This document shows positions 54,589 to 63,890 of a DNA stretch of 64,000 bases, in pieces. Source of the DNA: Erinaceus europaeus (lineage: Eukaryota > Chordata > Mammalia > Eulipotyphla > Erinaceidae); NCBI RefSeq assembly GCF_950295315.1, contig NC_080171.1, positions 99,425,445 through 99,489,444 of the forward strand, read 5' to 3'. The first letter of the stretch is position 1; the number at the start of each line of letters is the position of its first letter. The notes below the pieces were generated by a model. It saw nothing but the letters and a program-made list of their open reading frames with translations, ran no database searches and was not told where the DNA came from. The translations under genes and the position numbers were made by a program.

Positions 54589-54859
54589 AAAACAAGAGTA
54601 GAAAAGAAAACACAAGTCGAACCTGAAATGGAATTGGAGTATTACACCAAAGTAAAAGACTCTGGGGTGGGTGGGTGGGTGGGGAGAATACAGGTCCATG
54701 AAAAATGATGAATGACATAGTGGGGGTTGTATTGTTAAAATGAAATCTGGGGAATGTTATGCATGTACAAACTATTGTATTTACTGTTGAATGTAAAGCA
54801 TTAATTCCCCAATAAAGAAATAAATTATTTAAAAAATAAAATAAAATAATTGTTTGTGG

Positions 54860-55003
54860 GCAGGGGAGATAGTATAATGTCTATGCAAAAGATTTCCATG
54901 CCTAACACTCCAAGGTCCAGTTTCAATCCCCAGCACCACCATAAGTCAGAGCTGAACAGTGGTCTGGTTAAAAATTAATAAATTATTTAAAATAAATAAA
55001 TGG
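54860..55003 (+). mobile_element. Type D SINE
   Basis: gcaggggagatagtataatg head directly after the L1 TSD, agtttcaatccccagcacca, gagctgaacagtggtctggt end, AT-rich tail. Confidence 0.85.
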
Positions 55004-55072
55004 AACAATGGTTGGAAAAGAAAAAAGAAGGCCAGTTAGGACAGCTGTCAAGTTGCCAAAGAAAAGTAAAAT

Positions 55073-55297
55073 TGGGGCCGGGTGGTGGCGCACCTGGTTG
55101 AGCACACATGTTACAATGCTCAAGGGCCCAGGTTCGAGCTCCCGGTCCCTACCTGCAGGGGGAAAGCTTTGTGAGTAGTAAAGCAGGGTTGTAAAGTAAA
55201 GGTCTCTTTCCCTCTCTGTCTCTCCCTTCCACTCAATTTCTGATTGTCTTTATCCAATAAATAAAGATAATTAAAATTTTTTTAAAACTTATAAAAA
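55073..55297 (+). mobile_element. Type B SINE with TSD
   Basis: Near-consensus head ggggccgggtggtggcgcac; perfect 15-bp flanks aaagaaaagtaaaat at 55058-55072 and 55298-55312. Confidence 0.93.
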
Positions 55298-55368
55298 AAA
55301 GAAAAGTAAAATAAAGGTCTGTATATTTAAGTGCCTCTTTGGTGAAGAAGAAATAAAGAGATTAATGG

Positions 55369-55800
55369 GGTCCAGGTGGTGGTACACCTGGTTGAGTACA
55401 CACATTATAATGTGCAAGGACCCAGGTTCAAGCCCCTTATCTATCCCCATCTACAGGGGGAAAGCCTTGTTAGTAGTCAAAATGTTGGTGTCTTGGGGCT
55501 GGGTAGTGGCACACCTGGTTGAGTGCACATGTTATAAGGCACAAGGATGAAGGTTCGAGCCCCCAGTCCTCACCTGCAGGGGGAAAGCTTTGCGAGTGAT
55601 GAAGCAGGGCTGCAAGTATCTCTCTGTCTCTCTCCTTCTCTATCTCCCCTCTTAATTTCTGACTGTTTCTATCCCACAAATAAAAATAAAGGTAATTAAA
55701 AAAAAAAAAAGGAAAGGAAATGTTGGTGTCCCTCCCTCTCTATCACCCCCTTCCCTCTCAATTTCTGGCTGTCTCTAACTAATAAATAAAGATAATTTTT
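55369..55800 (+). mobile_element. Type B SINE split by another type B SINE
   Basis: The left part ends gccttgttagtagtcaaaat. The right part resumes at ccctccctctctatcacccc and ends aataaataaagataattttt. Confidence 0.9.
55493..55717 (+). mobile_element. Type B SINE nested in type B SINE, TSD
   Basis: Flanked by aaatgttggtgtc at 55480-55492 and 55718-55730. Same orientation as the host copy. Confidence 0.92.
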
Positions 55801-55839
55801 TTTTAATTTGGCCCACTGGTCAAACCCTATATATTTTTG

Positions 55840-55985
55840 TGGTCCAAGAAGTGGCACAGTAGATAAAGCATTGGACTCTCAAGCATGAGGTCCCAAATTC
55901 AGTCAATGGCAGCACATGTACCAGTGTGATGTCTGGTTCTTTCTCTCTCTCTCCTTTCTCATTATTAAATAAGATATTTAAGAGA
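55840..55985 (+). mobile_element. Type C SINE
   Basis: ggtccaagaagtggcacagt head, tctcaagcatgaggtcccaa, tail cattattaaataagatattt. Confidence 0.88.
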
Positions 55986-56045
55986 TAGAAAGAAAGATTA
56001 AGTCTTCTCATTACATTGGGGAGATGCTGTTACAGAGTTCTTCCT

Positions 56046-56643
56046 GGGGGGTCAGGTGGTGGCACACCTAGTTAACTGCATATATCACCAGGCGCAAGGA
56101 CCCAGGTTCAAGTCCCGCTCCCCACCTGCAGGTGGAACGTTTCATAAGTGATGAAGCAAGTCTGCAGGTGTCTGTCTTTCTTTTTTTTTAAAATTTTTTA
56201 AATCTATTTATTTATTTTATTTTTTGTTGTCCTTGTTGTTTTTTATTGTTATTGTAGTTATTAGTGTTGTTGTTATTGATGTCATTGTTGTTGGATAGGA
56301 CAGAGAGAAATCGAGAGAAGAGGGGAAGACAGAGAGGGGGAGAGAAAGATAGACACCTGCAGATCTGCTTCACCACCTGTGAAGTGACCACCTGCAATTG
56401 GGGAGTCGAGGGCTTAAACCAGGATCCTTATGCTGGTTCTTGCACTTTGTGCCACGTGCGCTTAACCCTCTGTGCTACTGCCCGACTCCGATGTCTGTCT
56501 TTCTTTCTCCATCTTTATCTCTTCTGCCCACTCAATTTCTCTCTGTCCTGTCAAATAAAAATATAAAGGGGGAAAAAAATAGCTTCTGGGAGTGTTGGAT
56601 TTGTAGTGCAGACACTGAGCCCCAGCAATAACCTGGTGGTGGA
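56046..56643 (+). mobile_element. Type B SINE with 3' module split by a reverse type A SINE
   Basis: The left part runs ggggtcaggtggtggcacac to tgtctgtctttct. The right part resumes at 56491 with the same tgtctgtctttct and ends in the module tgagccccagcaataacctg near 56640. It lies about 60 bp before an exon. Confidence 0.9.
56184..56489 (-). mobile_element. Type A SINE, reverse, nested
   Basis: T-rich tail, ttgttgtccttgttgttttt, ggggagtcgagggcttaaac, head end ctactgcccgactcc. TSD tgtctgtctttct at 56168-56180 and 56491-56503. Confidence 0.9.
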
Positions 56644-56706
56644 GAGCTTGTAAATAATATCTTTTCCTATAGGTCTGATGGTGTTCTTTTCTCAATTATA
56701 TTGCAG

Positions 56707-56922
56707 GTGAAATTCAGTCCAAAAATCTGTACAAGATTCCACTCCGAAACCTTGTTGGCAGAAGCATTGAACGGCCTCTGAAATCTCCCTTAGTCTCCAA
56801 GGTCATCACTCCACCCACATCCATTGGCCTTGGCATCGCTGCCATTCCTGTCACACATTCCTTGTCCCTGTCTCGCATGGAGATTAAAGAAATAGCAAGC
56901 AGGACCCGCAGGGAACTGCTGG
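56707..56922 (+). CDS. GARNL3: GARNL3 coding exon, C-terminal region
   Basis: The largest coding exon here (216 bp), phase 1 both sides, acceptor TATATTGCAG, donor GTAATG. It encodes G/EIQSKNLYKIPLRNLVGRSI, then ERPLKSPLVSKVITPPTSIG, LGIAAIPVTHSLSLSRMEIK and EIASRTRRELLG. Multiple SP/TP and basic residues follow the propeller. The segment TSIGLGIAAIPV seems to differ from the version I remember in human GARNL3 (about TPISVGLAAIPV); this comparison is from memory. Confidence 0.95.
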
Positions 56923-57050
56923 GTAATGAGTCTCGATTGTTGCATTTTCATTGTAGACACACGAGCTGGTTTTGTCTTTGAGAGTTAATCCTCAAAGCAG
57001 TGAGAAAGAAACCTTCCTTTGACTAAGGACTTTAAAAATGAATAATAGTG

Positions 57051-57306
57051 GGATTCGGGTGGTGCACAGCAGGTTAAGTGCAGGTGGTGTAAAGCGCAAG
57101 GACCAGCAGAAGGATCCCAGTTTGAGCCCCTGGCTCCCCACCTGCAGGGGAGTCATTTCCCAGGTGATGAAGCAGGTCTGCAGGTGTCTTTCTCTCCCCC
57201 TCTCTGTCTTCCCCTCCTCTCTCCATTTCTCTTTGTCCTATCCAACAACGACGACATCAATAACAACAACAAGAAAACAGCAAGAACAGAAGGGAATATA
57301 TATATG
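57051..57306 (+). mobile_element. Type A SINE with TSD
   Basis: Perfect 15-bp flanks aaatgaataatagtg at 57036-57050 and 57307-57321. The tail is (TA)n. Confidence 0.93.
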
Positions 57307-57427
57307 AAATGAATAATAGTGTGTCCTCATCAAGGAATGCACTGTAGTTTAGTCACTGACACTGCGGCCATCGATATTTATCAGTGCAGAAAGTAGCTTA
57401 TAAAACTACCTGTCCAGTTGGAGACTA

Positions 57428-57715
57428 CTTTTTTAAAATATTTATTTATTCTCTTTTGTTGCCCTTGTTGTTTTATTTGGTTATTATCGTTGTTGTTATA
57501 GATGTCGTTGTTGTTGGATAGGACAGAGAGAAATGGAGAGAGGAGGGGAAGACAGAGAGGTGGAGAGACAGATAGACACCTGCAGACCTGCCTCACCACC
57601 TGTGAAGCGACTCCCCTGCAGGTGGGGAGCCGGGGGCTCGAACCAGGATCCTTATGTCAGTCCTTGCACTTTGCGCCACCTGCACTTAACCCACTACACT
57701 ACTGCCCGACTCCCT
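57428..57715 (-). mobile_element. Type A SINE, reverse
   Basis: Tail side tttttaaaatatttatttat, ccgggggctcgaaccaggat, head end cactactgcccgactccc. acttttttaaaata and aactttttaaaata flank it. Confidence 0.92.
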
Positions 57716-58260
57716 GAAGAAAACTTTTTAAAATACGTGTATGATTTCCTGGAAAAGTATCAAGAGTTTACATCCTGCACTCCTCAGAGAATAGTTTATG
57801 TTTATATCCAGAAGTTTCTATTTACTATGATATTACATATTGGTGTTGTGGTTCAGGTCTCATGGCTCAAAGCCTCCAGGCCCTAGACGCAGATCTGCAA
57901 GAATAATTCAGATGTAAAACAGATGCTGTACCTTTCTCTCTTAATATACTAGACCAGAAAAACTGAAAGCATAATGACAATATAAAAAGATTAAATGTTT
58001 TGTTTAGAATTGCAAAAATAAAAAAAGAATGCAAACAAAACAAAAGTGGTGTGTTAGAACAATCAAGAACTGGCTTGAAAATGAATTGGAAGCTGTATGG
58101 CATAAAACTCAAACATGGTTGATCTTAGCTCAGCCCTGCCTACAGTGTGTTGCCAGGACAGCTGGAGAAGTGGGACCAGACCTCCTGACAGGACAGGCCT
58201 TTACGTTGGTAAAGTCCATTGGTTTTAAATAGAAGCTGGTGCCTTTCATTGTGCTATTAA
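57716..58260. other. Intron, no recognised element
   Basis: AT-rich, no supported gene or repeat. Confidence 0.5.
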
Positions 58261-58272
58261 AATATCTGTGTC

Positions 58273-58569
58273 GCGAGTCGGGTGATATCGCAGTGGGTTA
58301 AGCGCACGTGGCACAAAGCACAAGGACTGGAGTAAAGATCCCGGTTCAAGACCACAGCTCCCCACGTGTAGGGGAGCCGCTTCAGAAACAGTGAAGCAGG
58401 TCTGCAGGTGTCTATATTTCTGTCCCCCTCTCTGTTTTCCCCTCCACTCTCCACTTCTCTCTGTCCTATCAAACAACAACGATATCAATAACAACAACAA
58501 CAATAATAACTACAACAATAAAAAAAACAAGGGCAACAAAAGGAAATAAATATTAATATATATACATAT
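58273..58569 (+). mobile_element. Type A SINE with short TSD
   Basis: gcgagtcgggtgatatcgca head; atatctgtgtc at 58262-58272 and 58570-58580. Confidence 0.9.
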
Positions 58570-58614
58570 ATATCTGTGTCACTGTTTTAACTCATTCTTC
58601 TCTTTCTATGATTT

Positions 58615-58823
58615 TTTATCATCTTTATTTATTTATTGAATAGAAATAGCCAGAAATGCAGGGGAGCGGGGGTGATAGCAATGGAGAGAGACACCTGCAG
58701 CACTTCGTCCCCACTTGCAAAGCTTTCCCCCTGCAGGTGGGAATGGAAGGGAAGGGCGTCGGACCTGGGTCCTTGCACATTCTAACACATGCATTCAACC
58801 AGGTGTACCACCACTCAGCCCTC
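58615..58823 (-). mobile_element. Type B SINE, reverse
   Basis: catctttatttatttattga tail side, caaagctttccccctgcagg, head end gtgtaccaccactcagccc. Confidence 0.87.
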
Positions 58824-59059
58824 CCAGCCTTTTCTATGAAAACTTGAGCTGCCAAATACTATTTTTAAAGCCACCATACTTTTCAGAAATTCACCTCTGA
58901 ATTATAGAGCATTAGAATTTGCAGTAGGATTGTAGGGGAATTTTCCATCCTTTATCAGTCTTTTCTGGAGTCTGTTTTGTTGTTTTGCAATATATATGAA
59001 CTCATAATCAGAAAAAAAATCTTATATTCACAAGGAAACAATTATTTAAATATGTATTT

Positions 59060-59272
59060 TCTAATTTTTATATTTTATTTTTATTTTGTATATAGACAGA
59101 GAGAGGGAGGGAAAGGTAGAGAGAGACCTGCAGCACTGCTTCACTATCTGTGAAGTCATTGTTGCTCCCCCTACACTCCCCCTCCCCCCGCAGAAGGGGA
59201 CCAAGGGCTTGAACTTGGATCCTTACACATTATAACATGTGCACTCTACCAAGGGTGTCACCCTCCAGCCTC
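59060..59272 (-). mobile_element. Type B SINE, reverse
   Basis: gacctgcagcactgcttcac, gggcttgaacttggatcctt, head end gggtgtcaccctccagcc. Confidence 0.82.
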
Positions 59273-59406
59273 TGTATTTTATCATTTTTTAAATAAGCAT
59301 TTTGTCATTTTTCTTTCTGACGTAGCCCAACCTACATCACTTTTCTGTCTCTATGGTAGTTTTATGGTAACACCTCCCTGATCTGTGATTCTCCCCCACA
59401 TACCAG

Positions 59407-59530
59407 GCCTCTCTGATGAAGGTGGACCCAAGCCAGAAAGAGCACCGAAGGCTAAATCAAAAGCAAGGAAGCGGTTAGAAAGCCAAGGAGTCACCAAGCC
59501 AGGGACAGTGAGATCAACTAGCAGTGACAG
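59407..59530 (+). CDS. GARNL3: GARNL3 coding exon, basic C-terminal tail
   Basis: Phase 1 to phase 2, acceptor CATACCAG, donor GTAAAG. It encodes G/LSDEGGPKPERAPKAKSKAR, then KRLESQGVTKPGTVRSTSSD and a split Arg codon. The dense Lys/Arg cluster PKAKSKARKRLE could act as a nuclear localisation or acidic-lipid-binding patch; that is inference. The region is low-complexity and probably disordered. Confidence 0.93.
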
Positions 59531-59609
59531 GTAAAGTGGGAGAAGTGGTATTCCTCAAGTGACAGCATTGCCTACAAGGTCCTTTCTTTCTTCTTTTCTT
59601 CCTCTCTCT

Positions 59610-59740
59610 CTTATCAGAGAACTGGTCGGCTCTGGCTCATGGTGGTGGTGGGGACATGGGGGGAATTGAACCTGGGACTGTGGGTCCTCAGGCATGAGAA
59701 TTTTTTTGTATAACCATTATACTATCTACCCCCACCCAAC
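59610..59740 (-). mobile_element. Type D SINE, reverse
   Basis: atcagagaactggtcggctc, gggaattgaacctgggactg, accattatactatctacccc. About 80 bp after a donor site. Confidence 0.83.
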
Positions 59741-59844
59741 AGGTCCTTTCTACTAACTAGTGAGGCCATGGATCAGCCCCTCTAACCAGTTACAGCTGAG
59801 AACGAGCCTATAACTCTGCCCTGAAGATCTCTAGGCAGTACAGC

Positions 59845-60005
59845 CTGTGTACTTCAGGAGGTGGTACAGTGGATAAGGTGCTGGACTCTCAAGCATGAGG
59901 TCCTGAGTTTGGTCCCCAGCAGCACATATACCAGAGTGATATCTGGTTCTTTCTCTCTCCTCCTATTCCTCTCATTAATAAATAAAATAAAATAAGATAA
60001 AATAA
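59845..60005 (+). mobile_element. Type C SINE
   Basis: cttcaggaggtggtacagtg head, tctcaagcatgaggtcctga, tail cattaataaataaaataaaa. Flanks agtacagcctg and agtacaacctg. Confidence 0.9.
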
Positions 60006-60167
60006 AGAGTACAACCTGCCAGGGGAACCCAGACTAATGGGCAACTTCACTAGCAAATTCAACAGATGCTCATTAAAATGTATTAAGAGACTTCTTTGCT
60101 CACCAGACTGACAAGAGATTTGTTAAAGCAAAGATGCTCAGGAAGAGTGAAGGGAAATAGGCATGTT

Positions 60168-60290
60168 CTGGGCTGTGGAAACTGCATAATGGTTATGCAA
60201 AAGATTTTCCATGCCTGGGCCTCCAAGGTTACAGGTTCAATCCCCAGCACTACTAGAAATAAGCCAGAGTTAAGCAGAATATCTTCTCCC
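60168..60290 (+). mobile_element. Type D SINE
   Basis: gctgtggaaactgcataatg head, ttacaggttcaatccccagc, agccagagttaagcagaata end. Confidence 0.82.
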
Positions 60291-60494
60291 CCTCATTAAA
60301 ATTAAATGAATGGGCTTCCTAAATTTGGTAAAACTAGTTTTGCAGGCGACAAGAGAATCCTGCATGTTGGGAAAAAAAATAGCAGGGTTAGCAGCATAGG
60401 ACTTTCAGCCTGATTCTTGGGCTCTGGGAACCCTGGGGAAGGTTTTAGACTGAGGGTGACACTATCTGGATTTGCACCTTAGAAAGGTAAATAA

Positions 60495-60772
60495 CGGGAG
60501 TCAGGCAGTAGCGCAGCGGGTTAAGTGCACATTGCACCAAGCGCAAGGACCAGTGTAAGTCCCCGGCTCCCCACCTGCAGGGGGGTCACTTCACAAAACA
60601 GTGAAGCAGGTGTGCAGGTGTCTTTCTCTCCCTCTCTCTGCCTTCCCCTCCTCTCTCCATGTCTCTCTGTCCTATCCAACAACAACAACATCAATAACAA
60701 CAACAATAATAACTACAACAATAAAAAAACAAGGGCAACAAGAGGGAATAAATAAATATTTAAAAAGAAAAA
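60495..60772 (+). mobile_element. Type A SINE with TSD
   Basis: Perfect 14-bp flanks agaaaggtaaataa at 60481-60494 and 60773-60786. The B-box region is deleted (ccagtgtaagtccccggctc). Confidence 0.92.
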
Positions 60773-60789
60773 AGAAAGGTAAATAATAG

Positions 60790-60945
60790 GAGGTCTGGGA
60801 CCTGGTGCAGTGGATAAAACACTGCAAGCGTGAGGTCCCAAATTCAATCCCCAGCAGCATATGTATGAGAGTGATGTCTGGCTCTATTTCTGTCTCTTCT
60901 CACCTATCTTCTTCATGAATAAATAAAATGAAATCTTTAAAAAGA
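60790..60945 (+). mobile_element. Type C SINE
   Basis: ggaggtctgggacctggtgc head, gcgtgaggtcccaaattcaa, tail catgaataaataaaatgaaa. Confidence 0.87.
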
Positions 60946-60982
60946 AAGAAAGAGAGAGAGATAAAAGAAGGGAGGGAGGGAG

Positions 60983-61080
60983 GAAATTAACAGGACTAGA
61001 TTTTCATGTCTGAAGCTTGGATGTCCCACGTTCAGTCCCTGACACCACTGTAAGCCAGAACCAAGTACTGTTCTGGTTAA
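60983..61080 (+). mobile_element. Type D SINE, 5' truncated
   Basis: tttcatgtctgaagcttgga, cccacgttcagtccctgaca and agccagaaccaagtactgtt; the head is missing. Followed by (GAT)n at 61081-61101. Confidence 0.75.
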
Positions 61081-61101
61081 GATGATGATGATGATGATGA
61101 T
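61081..61101. repeat. (GAT)n microsatellite
   Basis: Seven GAT units at the 3' end of the type D copy. Confidence 0.9.
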
Positions 61102-61170
61102 TTTAAAAGACAAGTAACACCTTATAAACACTCCTACGTGTTCCCTACTACCTTTAAATCCTCATAGCAA

Positions 61171-61439
61171 ATGGGGGTATGGATTGGCTTGTCAACACCC
61201 ATGTTCAGTAGGGAAGCAATTACAGAAGCCAGACCTTCCACCTTCTGCACCCCATAATGCCCCTGGGTCCATACTCCCAGAGGGATAAAGAATAGGAAAT
61301 CTATCACGGGAAGGAAAGGGATATGGAGTTCCAGTGGCAGGAATTGTGTGGAACTGAACCCCTCTTATCCTATGGTCTTGTCAGTGTTTACATTTTATAA
61401 ATAAAAAAAAATACAAATTAAATTAAAATAAATAAAAAA
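61171..61439 (+). mobile_element. Family F repeat, 5' truncated, perfect TSD
   Basis: gggaagcaattacagaagcc, ccttccaccttctgcacccc, gtccatactcccagagggat, ttatcctatggtcttgtcag, then ATAAATAAAAAAAA. Flanks taaatcctcatagcaa at 61155-61170 and 61440-61455 are identical, so this family moves by target-primed insertion. Confidence 0.92.
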
Positions 61440-61655
61440 TAAATCCTCATAGCAACCCATGAGGTAAGGCTGTCTGAAACTGTGACCCAAGTTATATGAG
61501 CGGGGCAGAGAGAAGAACTCCTGCACTTCCCCACTTCTTCCCCAGACTCTGTGGCTGTTGTAGGGAGACAAGTAAGAGCCTCAGATGAGCAGGAAATGGT
61601 GAGGCACAATAGGTCTAGTTGAGGAGTGCTTTTTACAGTGACCTCTCTTTCCTAG

Positions 61656-61833
61656 GATCACATCGGACTCCTTGGAAAGTCCTTCTACTTCTGAAGCCAA
61701 TCCCGAAGGGCATTACCACTCCACAAGCTCTGAGCAGGACCCAGTGGCAGACAGAGAAGGCAGCCCAGGCTGGAGCAATAGCCCCTTTCAGCTCACAGCC
61801 TCCTCGGACGAAGACATTATTGACTTGAAGTAA
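61656..61833 (+). CDS. GARNL3: GARNL3 terminal coding exon and stop
   Basis: Phase 2 acceptor CTTTCCTAG. The first base completes an Arg codon from the previous exon. It encodes ITSDSLESPSTSEANPEGHY, then HSTSSEQDPVADREGSPGWS and ends SSDEDIIDLK with TAA at 61831-61833. The tail is Ser/acidic rich and ends in the conserved SDEDIIDLK. The exon continues into the 3'UTR. Confidence 0.95.
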
Positions 61834-62064
61834 ACAAAGTTTGTTTACTTACCATCTTTAATTTCACTATAAGATGTTTATACTCTAACTATTCCAAACA
61901 CCATTCTCAAAAAAAAAAAAAAAAAAAGTGGCTTCTAGCCTATCTGTGATCTATTGGACCAAACTTTCTGCATACTTGACCGGTTTGGGTCATTCTCCAA
62001 TGTCTGGTGACATATTTCTTGCCCTTGTTTTTCTTTCTGTTCAAGAACCATCAGTCCCCCTGCT

Positions 62065-62070
62065 AATAAA
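62065..62070 (+). terminator. Polyadenylation signal AATAAA (1)
   Basis: AATAAA in tgctaataaaagtggtagac, 230 bp after the stop codon. Possible alternative or weaker site. Confidence 0.5.
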
Positions 62071-62108
62071 AGTGGTAGACTTCATTGAGGTTTTAGATTG
62101 AAACTTTG

Positions 62109-62114
62109 AATAAA
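62109..62114 (+). terminator. Polyadenylation signal AATAAA (2)
   Basis: AATAAA in ctttgaataaatcaaaactg, followed by T-rich then TG-rich sequence (tttgatttgtgtcatataat near 62195), a plausible main signal for cleavage near 62130. Confidence 0.6.
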
Positions 62115-62130
62115 TCAAAACTGTTCATTC

Positions 62131-63118
62131 TTATTTACTGCAACCTTCTCTTATATTTTATACTTAGATGAAAATTTTATTTTTTCATTACAGTTTTGAT
62201 TTGTGTCATATAATGTGTTTCTTTTGTAAAGAAAATCCATTGCCTTTCAATTTTATTATAAATAAGTTTTCTTTCTGCACCTTTGACCAGTTGCTGTTTT
62301 AGCTTATTGCGATTGGAACCAGCTGTGTTTCAGCCTGTAGACTGTTGAGAGAAGCTGAATGGTTAGATCTTAGAAACCCCTGCTTCTCCCCAGTCCTTGA
62401 GTCTCACAAGAAATAATAAGGTGTAGGAGCTTGTCGTGTGTCTTTAAGTTATTTTGTCTGGTTTTATTATTACTCTGAAACCATATATCCAGAAAACATT
62501 TGCTCCCTGTGATCAAAAGTATCATTCTCAAATTTCCTCTTGTTCAGGTCTGCCTTGTTCTTTCACTTGACCCCAGTGATTGCCCTTCCTTTGATCCCTT
62601 GTCTGCCTTTCCTTTCTCCCTCAAAGTAAGAAGAAAATGTGGGTTGGGACAAGTGCAAATAAGATAGTAAAATCTCAGTATCTAGCTAGGGGAGGCCCAA
62701 GGGGGATCCCAGAAATGTAGTTTCACTGGCACTGTAAAAAAAAAATTAATGTGAAAAAATTTTTTCATGTGTAAAGAAAGTAATTTTAGTTCAAGGGATT
62801 CCATTTTATTATGTCTCTTCCTGTTCACATCCCCCATAAAAAGTAACATGAAGTCATTTCTCCTATTAAAGCAGCTCTGAGAAGTTTTACAAGTCTTCTC
62901 TGTAATTGTGGAGAGCTGTGTTTGACCTGACCTTCATCTGATGGATTTTACATGAGTTTGGATTCTACCTCCTTAACGTCTCCCTCCCTGCCTATAGTGC
63001 ACAGAGTTCAAAGTGATCAACCCAAAGAAAATGTGCCTGGTTCCCTTTAACAGCAGACAAGAGGCAAGACTGGTAAAAACAAAACTTGCCGGCTATTACC
63101 CATGTGAGATTATCTACA
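62131..63118. other. Downstream flank of GARNL3
   Basis: About 1 kb without SINEs or coding signal; may include an extended 3'UTR. In human the next gene downstream is SLC2A8 by my recollection; nothing of it is visible here. Confidence 0.5.
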
Positions 63119-63134
63119 ATCAAATGTGTTTTTC

Positions 63135-63683
63135 TTTTTCTTCTTTAACTTAAAAAAAATTTTTTTTTATTCTTTTTTGCCTCCAGGGTTATTGCTGGGG
63201 CTTGCTTGGAGCATGCACTACGAATCCACTGCTCTGGAGGCCATTTTTCCCTTTTGTTGCCCTTGTTATTTGTTTATTGTTGTTGTTGCCATTGCTGCCA
63301 TTGTTGTTGGATGGGACAGAGAGAAATCCAGAGAGGAGGGGAAGACAGAGAGGGGGAGAGAAAGATAGACACCTGCAGACCTGCTTCACCGCTTGTGAAG
63401 CAATACACCTGCAGGTGAGAAGCCGAGGCTTGAGCTGGGGTTCTAACCGGGATCCCTACGCTGGTCCTTGTGCCTGATGCCAGGTGCACTTAACCTGCTG
63501 CACTACTGCCTGGCCCCCTCTTTTCCTTTGTTTTTTAAAGAATTTACTTATTCATGAGAAAAGTAGGAGGAGAGAGAGAAAGAACTAGACATCACTCTGG
63601 TATATGTGGTGCCAGGGATTGAATTTGGGACCTCATGGTTGGGATTCCAGTGGATTATCCATTGTGCTACCTCCTGAACCACT
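63135..63683 (-). mobile_element. Type C SINE, reverse, with type A SINE in its tail
   Basis: The word tcaaatgtgtttttct occurs at 63119-63134 and 63684-63699 and brackets both elements. The type C body is at 63535-63682 (cttattcatgagaaaagtag, attgaatttgggacctcatg). A type A copy with 3' module fills 63160-63522. Confidence 0.85.
63160..63522 (-). mobile_element. Type A SINE with 3' module, reverse
   Basis: tgcctccagggttattgctg module, cttcaccgcttgtgaagcaa, head end cactactgcctggccccc. Confidence 0.9.
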
Positions 63684-63732
63684 CAAATGTGTTTTTCTCA
63701 TAGTCTTTGTAGCATTCAACATTCCCATTGTT

Positions 63733-63853
63733 TTTGTTTTTACCAGAGCACTGCTCAGCTCTGGTTTATGGTGGTGCAGGGAATTGAACCTGGGACTTTG
63801 GAGCCTCGGGCATGAGAGTCTGTTTGCATAATAATTATGCTATCTACCCCACC
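63733..63853 (-). mobile_element. Type D SINE, reverse
   Basis: accagagcactgctcagctc shows the hairpin end; then gggaattgaacctgggactt and ataattatgctatctacccc. Confidence 0.88.
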
Positions 63854-63890
63854 TGTATTCCCAGTCTTTATTTGTGGTTTGTTATACCCA

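Larger units (their letters stand above)
48952..54842 (+). mobile_element. Near-full-length L1, 5.9 kb, 17-bp TSD
   Basis: Starts acttccggaggtggagctac and has an approximately 810-bp 5'UTR containing a (CTCCT)n tract, ORF1, a 56-bp spacer, ORF2 and a 3'UTR ending in cccaataaagaaataaatta plus A-rich tail. Flanked by aaaataattgtttgtgg at 48935-48951 and 54843-54859. It is inserted in sense orientation in the GARNL3 intron between the exons at 43849 and 56707. Both ORFs are frameshifted, so it cannot move on its own. Confidence 0.96.
61834..62130 (+). other. GARNL3: GARNL3 3'UTR (approximate end)
   Basis: Follows the stop codon. It contains a 19-bp A-run (61909-61927) and two AATAAA hexamers. 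The end at about 62130 is inferred from the second signal; longer forms cannot be excluded. Confidence 0.65.
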
